Assembly: GCA_964369885.1 (NCBI GenBank)
Contig: CAYJGQ010000018.1
Location: 1-26,048, forward strand
Reading direction: 5' to 3'
Origin: Heteroruminococcus sp964369885
Lineage (GTDB): Bacteria; Bacillota; Clostridia; Oscillospirales; Ruminococcaceae
Length of the DNA stretch: 26,048 bases
In this document: one piece after another, positions 8,362 through 15,825 of the stretch
Position numbering within the stretch: position 1 is the first letter of the stretch
Layout of the letters: the number at the start of each line of letters is the position of its first letter
Position numbers and translations under genes: made by a program
Notes under the pieces: model-generated
Seen by the model: the letters and a program-made list of their open reading frames with translations, nothing else
Told to the model about the DNA's origin: nothing
The model's database searches: none

Positions 8362-8412
8362 TTATTCCCTCCTTTCAGACAAGGGCTGTAATATTGTTTG
8401 TTTGCTGCCCAT
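8362..8412 (-). CDS. Possible 16-residue micro-ORF upstream of the small gene
   Basis: On the - strand, ATG at 8412 preceded by GAGGG opens a 16-codon frame (MGSKQTILQPLSERRE). Its last codons are the ribosome binding site of the next gene, and its TAA is followed immediately by AATG. This layout would couple translation of the two. With only 16 codons it may be chance. Confidence 0.3.
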   Translation of the reverse strand: MGSKQTILQPLSERRE

Positions 8413-8431
8413 TTTTATCCCTCTGTGCAAA

Positions 8432-8460
8432 TATATAGCTTTTTGTAATATGTGGGTAAA
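8432..8460 (-). promoter_or_regulatory. Possible promoter of the 59-residue gene
   Basis: On the - strand, TTTACC (8455-8460) and TATATA (8432-8437) are separated by 17 bases. The predicted start falls about 10-15 bases before the micro-ORF and about 65 bases before the small gene. Only a moderate consensus match. Confidence 0.45.
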
Positions 8461-8500
8461 CCTAAATTAAAACCACATTTTCTGTGCTTTAATTTGAATT

Positions 8501-8530
8501 TTGCACTAAAACCTGAGTTTTTCATATAAT
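8501..8530 (+). promoter_or_regulatory. Promoter of the SGNH hydrolase gene
   Basis: TTGCAC (8501-8506) and an exact TATAAT (8525-8530) with an 18-base spacer. The hydrolase ATG lies 32 bases downstream, behind AAAGGAG. Confidence 0.65.
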
Positions 8531-8561
8531 AAACTATTATTGATAAAAGGAGCCTGATGTC

Positions 8562-9284
8562 ATGAACCAAGAACCCATTCGTTATCTTGCCTTGGGCGAC
8601 TCCATAGCCACGGGTAGCCTTACATTTTTCTCCTCCATTACCCCCTACCCACGCTATCTTGCAAACCAGCTCTCACAGGACAGCGACCACCCTGTAAACC
8701 TGTGGAACCGAGGACAAAACGGCCTTAATTCGGCGCAGCTTTTGGGTATGCTGGGGTTTGATCACAGACTTCGAAATATGATTAAACAGGCCGACCTTAT
8801 AACCCTTAGCATAGGTGGAAATGATCTATTAAAGGCCGCACCAATTCCCGGATTTAACTCAATTTTTCACCCGGTGGCAAGCCAGGGTGTCAACCAATTT
8901 TTGCGCAGTTACCCCAAAATTATATCCACAATACGAGAGCTCAATCCCTCGGCCATGCTTGCCTGTATGACACTTTATAACCCCTACTGCTGTGGTGGCG
9001 GCCCCGCCTGTGACAACGGTCTACACGCCAAGGTGGAGCAGTATCTTGAGCAGATGAATGCCCTTATAAACAACACAACCGACCCCACCACCGCCATAGC
9101 CGATGTACATAGCCTGTTTTTGTCCTATTGTAAGGGTAAAATGGGGCAGGTGGTGGCACTTTACCCCGTAGGGTTACTGCGCAACCCACACCCCACAGTA
9201 ATGGGGCATAAGCTCATTGCGCGTTGCCACCTTGACTCCATAAAAGCACTGCAACCACGACCGTCTGTGGGTAGCCACTTGTGA
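8562..9284 (+). CDS. SGNH/GDSL-family esterase or lipase
   Basis: A 240-residue protein with the SGNH hydrolase blocks: block I LALGDS with nucleophile Ser14, block III IGGND (Gly and Asn of the oxyanion hole), and block V NPHPTVMGH with His210. These enzymes hydrolyse esters, such as lipids or acetylated glycans. There is no signal peptide, so a cytosolic site is likely. Block V usually reads Asp-x-His or Asp-x-x-His; here Asn208 stands where Asp is common, so the acid may be absent or supplied by another residue. The ATG follows AAAGGAGCC. An mscS gene follows, but has its own promoter. Substrate unknown. Confidence 0.85.
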   Translation: MNQEPIRYLALGDSIATGSLTFFSSITPYPRYLANQLSQDSDHPVNLWNRGQNGLNSAQLLGMLGFDHRLRNMIKQADLITLSIGGNDLLKAAPIPGFNSIFHPVASQGVNQFLRSYPKIISTIRELNPSAMLACMTLYNPYCCGGGPACDNGLHAKVEQYLEQMNALINNTTDPTTAIADVHSLFLSYCKGKMGQVVALYPVGLLRNPHPTVMGHKLIARCHLDSIKALQPRPSVGSHL

Positions 9285-9307
9285 TATTGTGGGTTTTTGG
9301 TTATAAT
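9279..9307 (+). promoter_or_regulatory. Promoter of the mscS gene
   Basis: TTGTGA (9279-9284) and an exact TATAAT (9302-9307) are 17 bases apart. The -35 overlaps the hydrolase stop codon. The mscS ATG lies 45 bases downstream. Confidence 0.6.
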
Positions 9308-9351
9308 TATATAGACTAAAAACCGCCCTTGCGGCAGACAGGACGTGACCT

Positions 9352-10173
9352 ATGCAAAATTTTATTGAACCTATAGTCACATATTTTAAGAACAACTGGA
9401 TGCATCTTGCCGGTGCTGCCATCATACTAATTGTCGGGCTTTTTGCAATGAAAATTGTTTTGCGCATCACCAAAACAGCCCTCGAGCGCTCCAAAGCCAT
9501 AGACAACACACTGCGCCCATTTTTACTATCCCTGACGAGAATTGGGCTGTGGATGCTTTTGGCCGTTATAGTCATGGAATCCCTTGGCGTGCCCACCTCC
9601 TCACTGGTGGCGGCACTTGGTGCCATTGGTCTTGCGGTTTCGCTGGCCGTAAAGGATTCGCTGGCCAACCTTTTGGGGGGTGTAACACTGTTAATTACAA
9701 AGCCCTTTGTGGTGGGTGATTACTGCGATATAGATGATCAGGGCGGCACAATTGAGGAGATAAGGTTTATCCACACCACCATGACCACCGTTGATAACAA
9801 ACGCATATATATCCCAAATGGGCAGGTGGTAAACTCGGTGGTTATTAACCACTCCTCGGCTGTTAATCGTCGCCTTAACCTCACCTTTTCAATCGGCTAT
9901 GAGTGCGATTATGAGCAGGCCCGCAGTGCAATTTTGCAGGTGATTGAGCGCAACCCCCTTGCACTAACCGACCCGCCCCCCTTGGTGCGCATGAGCTCCC
10001 ACGGCGACAGCGCCATAAACCTTGTATGCCGTGTGTGGGTGTCGGGGGATGAATTTTGGAACCTGCATTACGATTTGATGGAGGGGGTTAAGTCCGAGTT
10101 TGATCGCCTTGGAATTTCCATTCCCTACCCACAAATGGATGTGCACATAAACCAAGTAGCAAAAACCGATTGA
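9352..10173 (+). CDS. mscS: MscS-type small-conductance mechanosensitive channel
   Basis: A 273-residue protein close to the length of the basic MscS form. Three membrane helices lie near residues 17-37, 58-79 and 82-113. The pore-lining TM3 shows the Gly/Ala pattern LGAIGLAVSLAVKDSLANLL, followed by ITKPFVVGDY at the junction to the beta domain and by IPNGQVVNSVVINHS. It acts in the cytoplasmic membrane as a release valve on hypo-osmotic shock. It has its own promoter and a strong terminator, so it is probably monocistronic. The start has only a weak site (AGGACGTG) at suitable distance. Confidence 0.94.
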   Translation: MQNFIEPIVTYFKNNWMHLAGAAIILIVGLFAMKIVLRITKTALERSKAIDNTLRPFLLSLTRIGLWMLLAVIVMESLGVPTSSLVAALGAIGLAVSLAVKDSLANLLGGVTLLITKPFVVGDYCDIDDQGGTIEEIRFIHTTMTTVDNKRIYIPNGQVVNSVVINHSSAVNRRLNLTFSIGYECDYEQARSAILQVIERNPLALTDPPPLVRMSSHGDSAINLVCRVWVSGDEFWNLHYDLMEGVKSEFDRLGISIPYPQMDVHINQVAKTD

Positions 10174-10206
10174 TCGCTCGCTTTAACCCATAGACAAAAT
10201 ACACAA

Positions 10207-10249
10207 AACAGGCTATCACCCTTTTTATTGGGTAATAGCCTGTTTTTTT
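10207..10249. terminator. Terminator shared by mscS and the convergent membrane-protein gene
   Basis: Arms 10207-10221 and 10230-10244 pair over 15 positions with one C-A mismatch and are followed by seven T on the + strand. In the - direction it lies 26 bases after the stop of the 10276 gene and is followed by TTTTGTG, so it may serve both. Confidence 0.85.
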
Positions 10250-10275
10250 GCGCCCTGTGCTGTGGCTACACTCTC

Positions 10276-10881
10276 TCATGAACTGCTTCTTGAGAGGCCT
10301 ATTAGCGCCCCCACACTGCCCGAAATTATATCCCGAAACATGGCAAGGGTGGTGCTGTTTGAGTCGTTTGGTACTATCATCATGCTAAAGTTGCGCACAA
10401 TAAGCAGTACCAACAAACAAAATATACAAACCGCCGTAAGCACAATTATCTGCACATTTACCGCAAAGTTTTTCTTTTCAAGATCCAGCATCGGCGCTGT
10501 GCTTATGGGCAGTGGCGCTGATGCCGGGGCCGCTGGCGGCGGCGCAGATCTTGTAACCGCCTTGGGTGACGCATCACTTTTGGTGCTTTCTTGGGGGCTA
10601 AAACCTATGGCAGGCGGTGCAGTGGGCTGTGTTTTAACTTTGGGCTTTAGCACAAAATCGCTTGTGGATACCATGCTCATCATATAGCCAAAAATTGAGC
10701 TTATTGAGGTTCTGAAAACCACGTCTATCTGGGCAAGCTCTTCTATTTTAAGCTCGGTAAACAAGGACAGTGTGGACTGTATGAGCAGGATGCAAAAAAT
10801 TACTATTAGCCCAAAAAAGGCAATATTTTTGCTGTTACTCTTTGCAAGCGATAAATTCTCTAATCTTTGCTTTAGTTTCAT
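10276..10881 (-). CDS. Two-helix membrane protein with Pro/Ala-rich linker, unknown function
   Basis: A 201-residue protein. The ATG at 10881 is preferred because GGTGA precedes it; a TTG four codons upstream is less likely. A membrane segment near residues 19-41 is followed by an amphipathic stretch FRTSISSIFGYMMS, then a low-complexity Pro/Ala/Ser linker (about 80-130), a second membrane segment near 140-165, and a C-terminal stretch FRDIISGSVGALIGLS. The two FR stretches look like copies of each other, so the protein may be a duplicated (helix + amphipathic segment) unit. I do not recognise the family. It follows the 113-residue module gene on the same strand, with a hairpin terminator between them. 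Confidence 0.7.
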   Translation of the reverse strand: MKLKQRLENLSLAKSNSKNIAFFGLIVIFCILLIQSTLSLFTELKIEELAQIDVVFRTSISSIFGYMMSMVSTSDFVLKPKVKTQPTAPPAIGFSPQESTKSDASPKAVTRSAPPPAAPASAPLPISTAPMLDLEKKNFAVNVQIIVLTAVCIFCLLVLLIVRNFSMMIVPNDSNSTTLAMFRDIISGSVGALIGLSRSSS

Positions 10882-10904
10882 ATTAATCACCAAACTACAT
10901 AAAA

Positions 10905-10940
10905 ACTAAAGTGGTGGCGGGTCACGGCGACCCACCACCA
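10905..10940 (-). terminator. Hairpin terminator after the 113-residue module gene
   Basis: Arms 10912-10923 and 10929-10940 pair over 12 positions with one C-A mismatch around a 5-base loop. On the - strand the hairpin is followed by the T-rich tract TTTAGTTTTTA. It would limit, but perhaps not abolish, transcription into the downstream membrane-protein gene. Confidence 0.65.
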
Positions 10941-10957
10941 ACATTTGAACTAATTAC

Positions 10958-11299
10958 TTATGGCTGGGGAACGGGGTCCACGGCTTCGCCCGACTCAAGA
11001 TCCATCTGGGCAAGCTCCACGGTATCTTCCATCTTCATGCCGATCAGCATCTGATTTTTGATAACATCACGAAGCATTTTCTTGGCCGAGCTGTTAACCT
11101 TCATGATATCTTCAAGAGATGCAGCGCCGTCGGCGGTTTCAAGGGTGCCCAGTGCAAACTGAATTTTCTCAGCCTCTGCGTTTAGAATGTGGGCAAGGCT
11201 GAGCTCCTCCATACCAATGGACGACAGGATAATATTAATCGAGTCATCACGGTTGATGCTTACGGTTGAGCTAATGTCGGGAATATTAGGCATTGACAT
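10958..11299 (-). CDS. 113-residue protein with both helical modules A and B
   Basis: A short soluble protein without cysteines or membrane segments. Module A spans about residues 22-50 (IGMEELSLAHILNAEAEKIQ). Module B spans about 61-97, with IMKVN, LRDVIKNQML and IGMKMED. The tail is acidic with prolines. Module A recurs in the 130-residue protein at 12431, and module B at the end of the 980-residue protein at 12853 (about 22 of 38 residues identical). From memory, small proteins with an EEL-AHI-NAE-GEKIQ core recur in spore-forming Firmicutes and sometimes at the ends of large surface proteins; I cannot name a family. The first ATG is used because AAGGAGA lies 10 bases upstream. Confidence 0.8.
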   Translation of the reverse strand: MSMPNIPDISSTVSINRDDSINIILSSIGMEELSLAHILNAEAEKIQFALGTLETADGAASLEDIMKVNSSAKKMLRDVIKNQMLIGMKMEDTVELAQMDLESGEAVDPVPQP

Positions 11300-11369
11300 G
11301 TTTGGGTACTCTCCTTAAGGGTGTTTTTGTGGTGTCCACAGTACATACTATTCCATCTGCCACCTTGTG

Positions 11370-12272
11370 TTACAGCTGTGTTTTTATAATATCTTCAAAT
11401 TTATTGGCCATCTGCTCAAAAGCCACGGTGTGAACACTATCCTCATCAAATAAATTGATTTTTTCCTCCAAAATATTTATATAGTAGTCGCACCCCATTA
11501 AAAATTCATTTTGCATTGTGGGATAGTTCTCATACAGTATTTTTATCTCACGGTTTAAGGCTCCCTCGGTTTTAGATAGCTCCTCACGTTTTTTAGAAAG
11601 CTTATTGCCAAGCGAAGCCATTAGCGGTCGTTTGCCATCCCAGTCGATGGACAGACGGTATTTTTGGCTAAATTCATTTACTGTGTTTGTGAACTTTATT
11701 ATCTCGTCGCTTAGCTCCAGCTGTTCTTTTTTCAGCTGTACGCTCTGCTGGGTGGCACTGCGAAACACCTCGGACAGCTCGGCATATTTTTGGTAAAGCT
11801 CGGGAAACTGTGGGTCGGCGTGGCCGGGCATCTCGTTGTGAATATTCAGTAACACCTCAAACTCCAAAATAAGCGTGGGGAAATCCTCAGAAAAATCTTC
11901 AAACCCATGAAACGAAGCCGAAAACCCCGAGTTCTTTATAAGCTTTATATTGTTTGCAATTTCTAACATGAGTCGGTGGGTGTCAACCTTTTTTGCCTCC
12001 TCATCCGCAATGCTCTTTAGGATGTTCAGCGCCCTAAAATAATCAAATTTTTGGGTATCGGGGCTTTTGGCCATGTAATCAAGCTCCATGCCAAGGTGTG
12101 CTGTCTGTGCATACCCCAAAAGCTCCTGCGCAAGGTCCAAAACCACCTGTGGTGGAGCAAAATCTTCCCCTGCCTCAGGGGGATTTACAGCAATGTTTTG
12201 GACCTCGGCCTGCGGCACCTCGGGGGTGGTCTGTGTTTTTTTATTCCCAAATATCCCCGAAAATAATTTCAT
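11370..12272 (-). CDS. Helical/coiled-coil protein of unknown function
   Basis: A 300-residue protein. The ATG at 12272 is chosen because AAGGAGA lies 8 bases upstream; the in-frame TTG at 12293 would lie before that site. It begins with MKLFSGIFGNKK, a short amphipathic basic stretch that could touch a membrane, then a Pro/Glu-rich linker to about residue 45, then long helical segments rich in Glu, Lys and Leu. The segment from about 165 to 250 has coiled-coil character. There is no signal peptide or recognisable catalytic motif. It is transcribed divergently from the 130- and 980-residue genes and lies 70 bases upstream of the 113-residue module gene, so it is probably part of the same functional cluster. 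Confidence 0.7.
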   Translation of the reverse strand: MKLFSGIFGNKKTQTTPEVPQAEVQNIAVNPPEAGEDFAPPQVVLDLAQELLGYAQTAHLGMELDYMAKSPDTQKFDYFRALNILKSIADEEAKKVDTHRLMLEIANNIKLIKNSGFSASFHGFEDFSEDFPTLILEFEVLLNIHNEMPGHADPQFPELYQKYAELSEVFRSATQQSVQLKKEQLELSDEIIKFTNTVNEFSQKYRLSIDWDGKRPLMASLGNKLSKKREELSKTEGALNREIKILYENYPTMQNEFLMGCDYYINILEEKINLFDEDSVHTVAFEQMANKFEDIIKTQL

Positions 12273-12318
12273 GATGTATTCTCCTTGTATCAAATAAATA
12301 AATTTTTGATTAAATTAG

Positions 12319-12347
12319 GTTATATGAAACCTCTCAAAAAGTGTCAA
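12319..12347 (-). promoter_or_regulatory. Promoter of the 300-residue coiled-coil gene
   Basis: On the - strand, an exact TTGACA (12342-12347) and TATAAC (12319-12324) lie 17 bases apart, with transcription expected near 12312 and a leader of about 40 bases. The rest of the divergent region (12294-12430) is very AT-rich. For the + direction I see no clear promoter, only TATATT-like stretches at 12363-12373. Confidence 0.7.
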
Positions 12348-12430
12348 TTTGGTCTTATATTTTATATTATATTTTAGTGAGTTATTCATGTTACAAAAAA
12401 CTAAGTTGATAAGTATTGGAGGAATATATA

Positions 12431-12823
12431 ATGGGAATGCCACAGGTACCCGAAAGAGATCACCTTCCCAGCATAGGTGAAACGGTGGTGCAAATTATGG
12501 AATCGGTGGCGCTTGAAGAGCTTGCCATGGCCCATATAATAAATGCCGAGGGCGAGCGAATGCAGGCTCTTGTGCGGCAAATGAATAGCAGCTGTATTTG
12601 CTGTGAATGTATAAGCGACGCCTTTAAGATGACAAACGCCACCATAAACAGCCTTATTATGAAGGAGTGGCTTATGCTTAGCAAAATAAATACTGCCCTT
12701 GAAATTTACACCAAATTTGACCAAAACGAGCCTGAAGACAAGTGCCACAATAACTGCGAACACTGCCCCCATAAGAGTTCATCCTGTCGGTGCGGGCAGT
12801 CGGGGCACTGCACAAAGTATTGA
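12431..12823 (+). CDS. 130-residue cysteine-rich protein with module A
   Basis: The ATG at 12431 has TTGGAGGAA just upstream. Module A occupies about residues 22-48 (VALEELAMAHIINAEGER), clearly related to the 113-residue protein on the other side of the divergent region. Residues 61-92 resemble a degenerate module B. The protein has ten cysteines: four in a tight group (C55, C57, C58, C60) and six in the tail (C105, C109, C112, C119, C121, C127), with nearby histidines. This suggests metal binding or disulfide cross-linking. There is no signal peptide. The 980-residue gene starts 29 bases downstream, so the two are probably co-transcribed. A surface or spore-coat cross-linker is a reasonable guess, not shown. 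Confidence 0.8.
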   Translation: MGMPQVPERDHLPSIGETVVQIMESVALEELAMAHIINAEGERMQALVRQMNSSCICCECISDAFKMTNATINSLIMKEWLMLSKINTALEIYTKFDQNEPEDKCHNNCEHCPHKSSSCRCGQSGHCTKY

Positions 12824-12852
12824 TTTATTCTTGAGTTATCTGCGGAGGAAAT

Positions 12853-15795
12853 ATGGCAACTTTAATAACACAGCTTGATAGACAAACGGGAAATTATGAA
12901 CAGGTATTTATATATACCATCAATGCAAGCTTTAACGGCATTGCAGGTAATATTGATTCGGCCCAAATAAAGGTGTTTATTCCCGATTATTTAAATTTAT
13001 TTTTGGGCGATGTTCAGCAGCCGGTAAAGAGTGTAAGCGAAGTCCCTGTAGAAAATGGGCGAGAGGTGATCTACGACTTTGGCGCTATAACCGATCTTGG
13101 CATTGCCGTAAGGCTTGGGTTTGGGGTGAGTTTTACCACCGATGTGGGCAGTGGCCAAACATTTTTATGCTCACCCAAAATGATAATAAACCAAAGTGAG
13201 GTCATCTCCTCTCAAAGTGAGCTTATAACCCTTGTGCTAACACCACAATTTGAAATTTCACGCCAGTTGGTGCTCCCCGTCGCCCAACCCTCTCCCGGCA
13301 GTGCTGTTTTTTATAAGCTCACGCTGCAAAATTTTGGCGACCTTGGTGCGGTGATAAACAATGTGGTAATAACCTGTAACGGTAGCGACATCCTAACACT
13401 TGACACCACCTACCCCGTTAATGGGCTTGATGTTTCCACAAAGTTTGCCGATAAAAGCGCTGATGACACACCTGCCACCTTTGTAGACGGCTCTCTGGTG
13501 TTTGAGCTTGCCTCCTATAAGGGTGAGAAGTACGAGTTTATTTACAGGGCACTTGTAGATGATAGCCTGCAAATAGGCAGCGAGGTGGCAACCATGGCCA
13601 CCTGGAGCATAGATGGTGTGCCACAGGATACGGAACTGCACGAAATAACCCTTTCAGATAAAATTTATGATGCAGACATTACACTTTATGCCCCCGATTA
13701 CAGCCTTCCTGACGAGTATATTTGCTACCGTATGGGCCTGCGCAACACCGGAAACCAAATACTATTGGGGGCGCTTTTTGAAAACGACCTCCCCCAAGAG
13801 GCAACCTACTATCGATTTGATACCGGGTCTTTTCACATTGGTGCCATACGACAAGATTTATCGGCCGAGTATTTTGTTGATTATGAGAGCATTAATGGAC
13901 TTACCGGCCGCCTTGGACCTTTTAACACCGACAATAACACCACGGTGGATATAAGCACCTTTATACCTCAGGGCGACAACCTGAGTAAGCTGTCCTGGGA
14001 GCTTGAAACCTTGGGGATAGGTGTGCAAAACAAGGCCTCGCCCCAGATTTTGGGCATAGTATCCCCCGAGGTGGGCATAGACAGCTCGGTGGTAAACCAT
14101 ATCCACCTCACCTTTGATGAGGGGGGCCTTTCCGAGGAGAGGGTGCAAAACACCACTACCTTGATTGCAAATTACTGCACCCTTCGCCCCTCAATTAGCT
14201 CCTCGGTTGCCAGCACACCAATACGCCCAAATGATGATATTGAGTTTACCTTTGGGGTAAACTGTCGAAATTCACGTCTTAATAACCCCATACTTGCATT
14301 TTTAATGCCAAAAGAGCTTGAATATGTGGGCAACGAGAGTTACTCCTACGGCGATATATTTGGAGCGATATCTCCACAAAATCCACCTGTACAGCTAATA
14401 CCAAATTTTAATGCAGAGGGCGACACCCTTGTAAAGTTTGAGTTTCGTGATGAATATGCCTTTTCCTTTAGACAGCTTGCCTCTATTAGCATAAAATTTG
14501 ATGCAAGGGTTGCAGTGGGAGCTTTGGGTAGCATAGACTCATTTTTACTGCTGTCCACCCAGGGTAGTGTTGGGGTTATTCCGGGTAGTGTGGATATATA
14601 TGTTGACAACAGCAATATAGCACAGGACCCACAGATTTCAAAAAATTATGCCAAAAGCGGCACCCTTACAAATCGAATATTATATTTTGTCAGCACCTCC
14701 TCGGGCAAGAAGGTAAAGGGGCTGCTGGACAGCGAGTATATGGAGGAACCGGCGGTTGGCAAAACGGTAAGCGGCGGAAGTTTGGAGTATCTCATCACGG
14801 TAAAAAACATCGGCAACGCCGACCTTGATGAGGTTGAGATTGTGGATATTTTGCCCTATGTTGGTGACACAGGGGTTATCGAAACCTCCTCACCACGAAA
14901 CAGCGCCTACCCCATATACGCCATAAGCGAGGTTGTGGCCGTAATAGTGCCCCAACAAACCACGGCCGATTTTGACATCTTCTACTCCCAAAGTACCGAC
15001 CCACTGCGCTTTGGCCCAAACTTTAATATTATCGGCACACAGGACGACTGGAGCCCCGAGCTCCCCGAGGATTTAAGCCTCCTGCGCGCCTTTAAGGTAA
15101 AAACGCGGGATGTAACACTCTCCCCGGGGCAGACCCTCAAGGTGGCTGTAACGGCCGTAGTGCCTGTGGGGGTGGAGCTTTCGCAGGTGGCCTGGAACTC
15201 CTTTGCGGCCGATGTTGTCTACACCGATCTTTCGGGTGAAAAGCAGCACCTCTTGGCCATAGAACCCGAAAAGGTGGGGCTTACCGTGGCCGCAAACGAG
15301 GAGGGCAGGGTTAAAATATCGGGCTATTCCTGGGTGGATGATAACGGCGATGGGCTGTACACCGAGGAGGAGTCCTTTGTAAACGATGTTTTGGCGGTGC
15401 TTTATAGCGAGGAGGGTCAGCAACTGCGCATAAGCTCAACCCGCTCTGACGCACAGGGGCGTGATGGACGGTATGCCTTTGAAAACCTTGAGCCCGGCAG
15501 GTATTATGTCAAGTTTTTTATAGACGATGACAAGCTAAAATTCACACGCCAAAACACCGAGGCGCAAAACGGTAGCAGGGCTGCAAAGAGCGGTCTTACC
15601 CCACTGCTGGATCTTACCCTCACAGATGAAATTAGCGATGTGAATGTGGGTATTTTATCAAAAGACAAACACACCCTGGATGAAATAATGAAGATAAACG
15701 GTCAGGCACGTGGTGTTTTGCGTGATGTAATAAAGAGTCAAATGCTCCTTGGAATGAAGCATGAGGATGTGCTGGAAATTTTACAGCAGGGCTAA
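12853..15795 (+). CDS. 980-residue DUF11/SdrD-B-like repeat protein with C-terminal module B
   Basis: A large beta-rich protein with a GCGGAGGAAAT ribosome binding site. Repeated DUF11-like units are marked by phrases such as LQNFGDLGAVINNV (about residue 158), LRNTGNQILLGALFEND (about 297) and VKNIGNADLDEVEIVDILP (about 650). Residues about 820-925 form an SdrD B/Cna-B-like domain with the calcium-type motif WVDDNGDG and the closing YAFENLEPGRYYVKF. The last 41 residues are module B (LDEIMKIN, LRDVIKSQMLLGMK), shared with the 113-residue protein. The N terminus (MATLITQLDRQTG) is not a signal peptide, and there is no LPxTG or membrane anchor. This is unusual for an adhesin and suggests assembly from the cytoplasm, as for spore-surface proteins. 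A terminator follows. Confidence 0.85.
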   Translation: MATLITQLDRQTGNYEQVFIYTINASFNGIAGNIDSAQIKVFIPDYLNLFLGDVQQPVKSVSEVPVENGREVIYDFGAITDLGIAVRLGFGVSFTTDVGSGQTFLCSPKMIINQSEVISSQSELITLVLTPQFEISRQLVLPVAQPSPGSAVFYKLTLQNFGDLGAVINNVVITCNGSDILTLDTTYPVNGLDVSTKFADKSADDTPATFVDGSLVFELASYKGEKYEFIYRALVDDSLQIGSEVATMATWSIDGVPQDTELHEITLSDKIYDADITLYAPDYSLPDEYICYRMGLRNTGNQILLGALFENDLPQEATYYRFDTGSFHIGAIRQDLSAEYFVDYESINGLTGRLGPFNTDNNTTVDISTFIPQGDNLSKLSWELETLGIGVQNKASPQILGIVSPEVGIDSSVVNHIHLTFDEGGLSEERVQNTTTLIANYCTLRPSISSSVASTPIRPNDDIEFTFGVNCRNSRLNNPILAFLMPKELEYVGNESYSYGDIFGAISPQNPPVQLIPNFNAEGDTLVKFEFRDEYAFSFRQLASISIKFDARVAVGALGSIDSFLLLSTQGSVGVIPGSVDIYVDNSNIAQDPQISKNYAKSGTLTNRILYFVSTSSGKKVKGLLDSEYMEEPAVGKTVSGGSLEYLITVKNIGNADLDEVEIVDILPYVGDTGVIETSSPRNSAYPIYAISEVVAVIVPQQTTADFDIFYSQSTDPLRFGPNFNIIGTQDDWSPELPEDLSLLRAFKVKTRDVTLSPGQTLKVAVTAVVPVGVELSQVAWNSFAADVVYTDLSGEKQHLLAIEPEKVGLTVAANEEGRVKISGYSWVDDNGDGLYTEEESFVNDVLAVLYSEEGQQLRISSTRSDAQGRDGRYAFENLEPGRYYVKFFIDDDKLKFTRQNTEAQNGSRAAKSGLTPLLDLTLTDEISDVNVGILSKDKHTLDEIMKINGQARGVLRDVIKSQMLLGMKHEDVLEILQQG

Positions 15796-15825
15796 GTTTT
15801 TGCAATAAATTTGCCCCAAAAGGCC

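Noticed and set aside
8151..8438. 95-codon + strand frame in the 8000-8560 region
   Set aside because: It is antisense to the 59-residue gene, which has a far better ribosome binding site and composition.
10262..10687. 141-codon + strand frame after mscS
   Set aside because: It lies antisense to the two-helix membrane protein, follows the mscS terminator directly, and lacks a ribosome binding site.
12294..12430. Sporulation sigma-factor promoters in the divergent AT-rich region
   Set aside because: A CATATAA stretch looked like a sigma-E/K -10, but the same bases fit an exact TTGACA-17-TATAAC sigma-A promoter better, and no matching -35 for the sporulation factors was seen.
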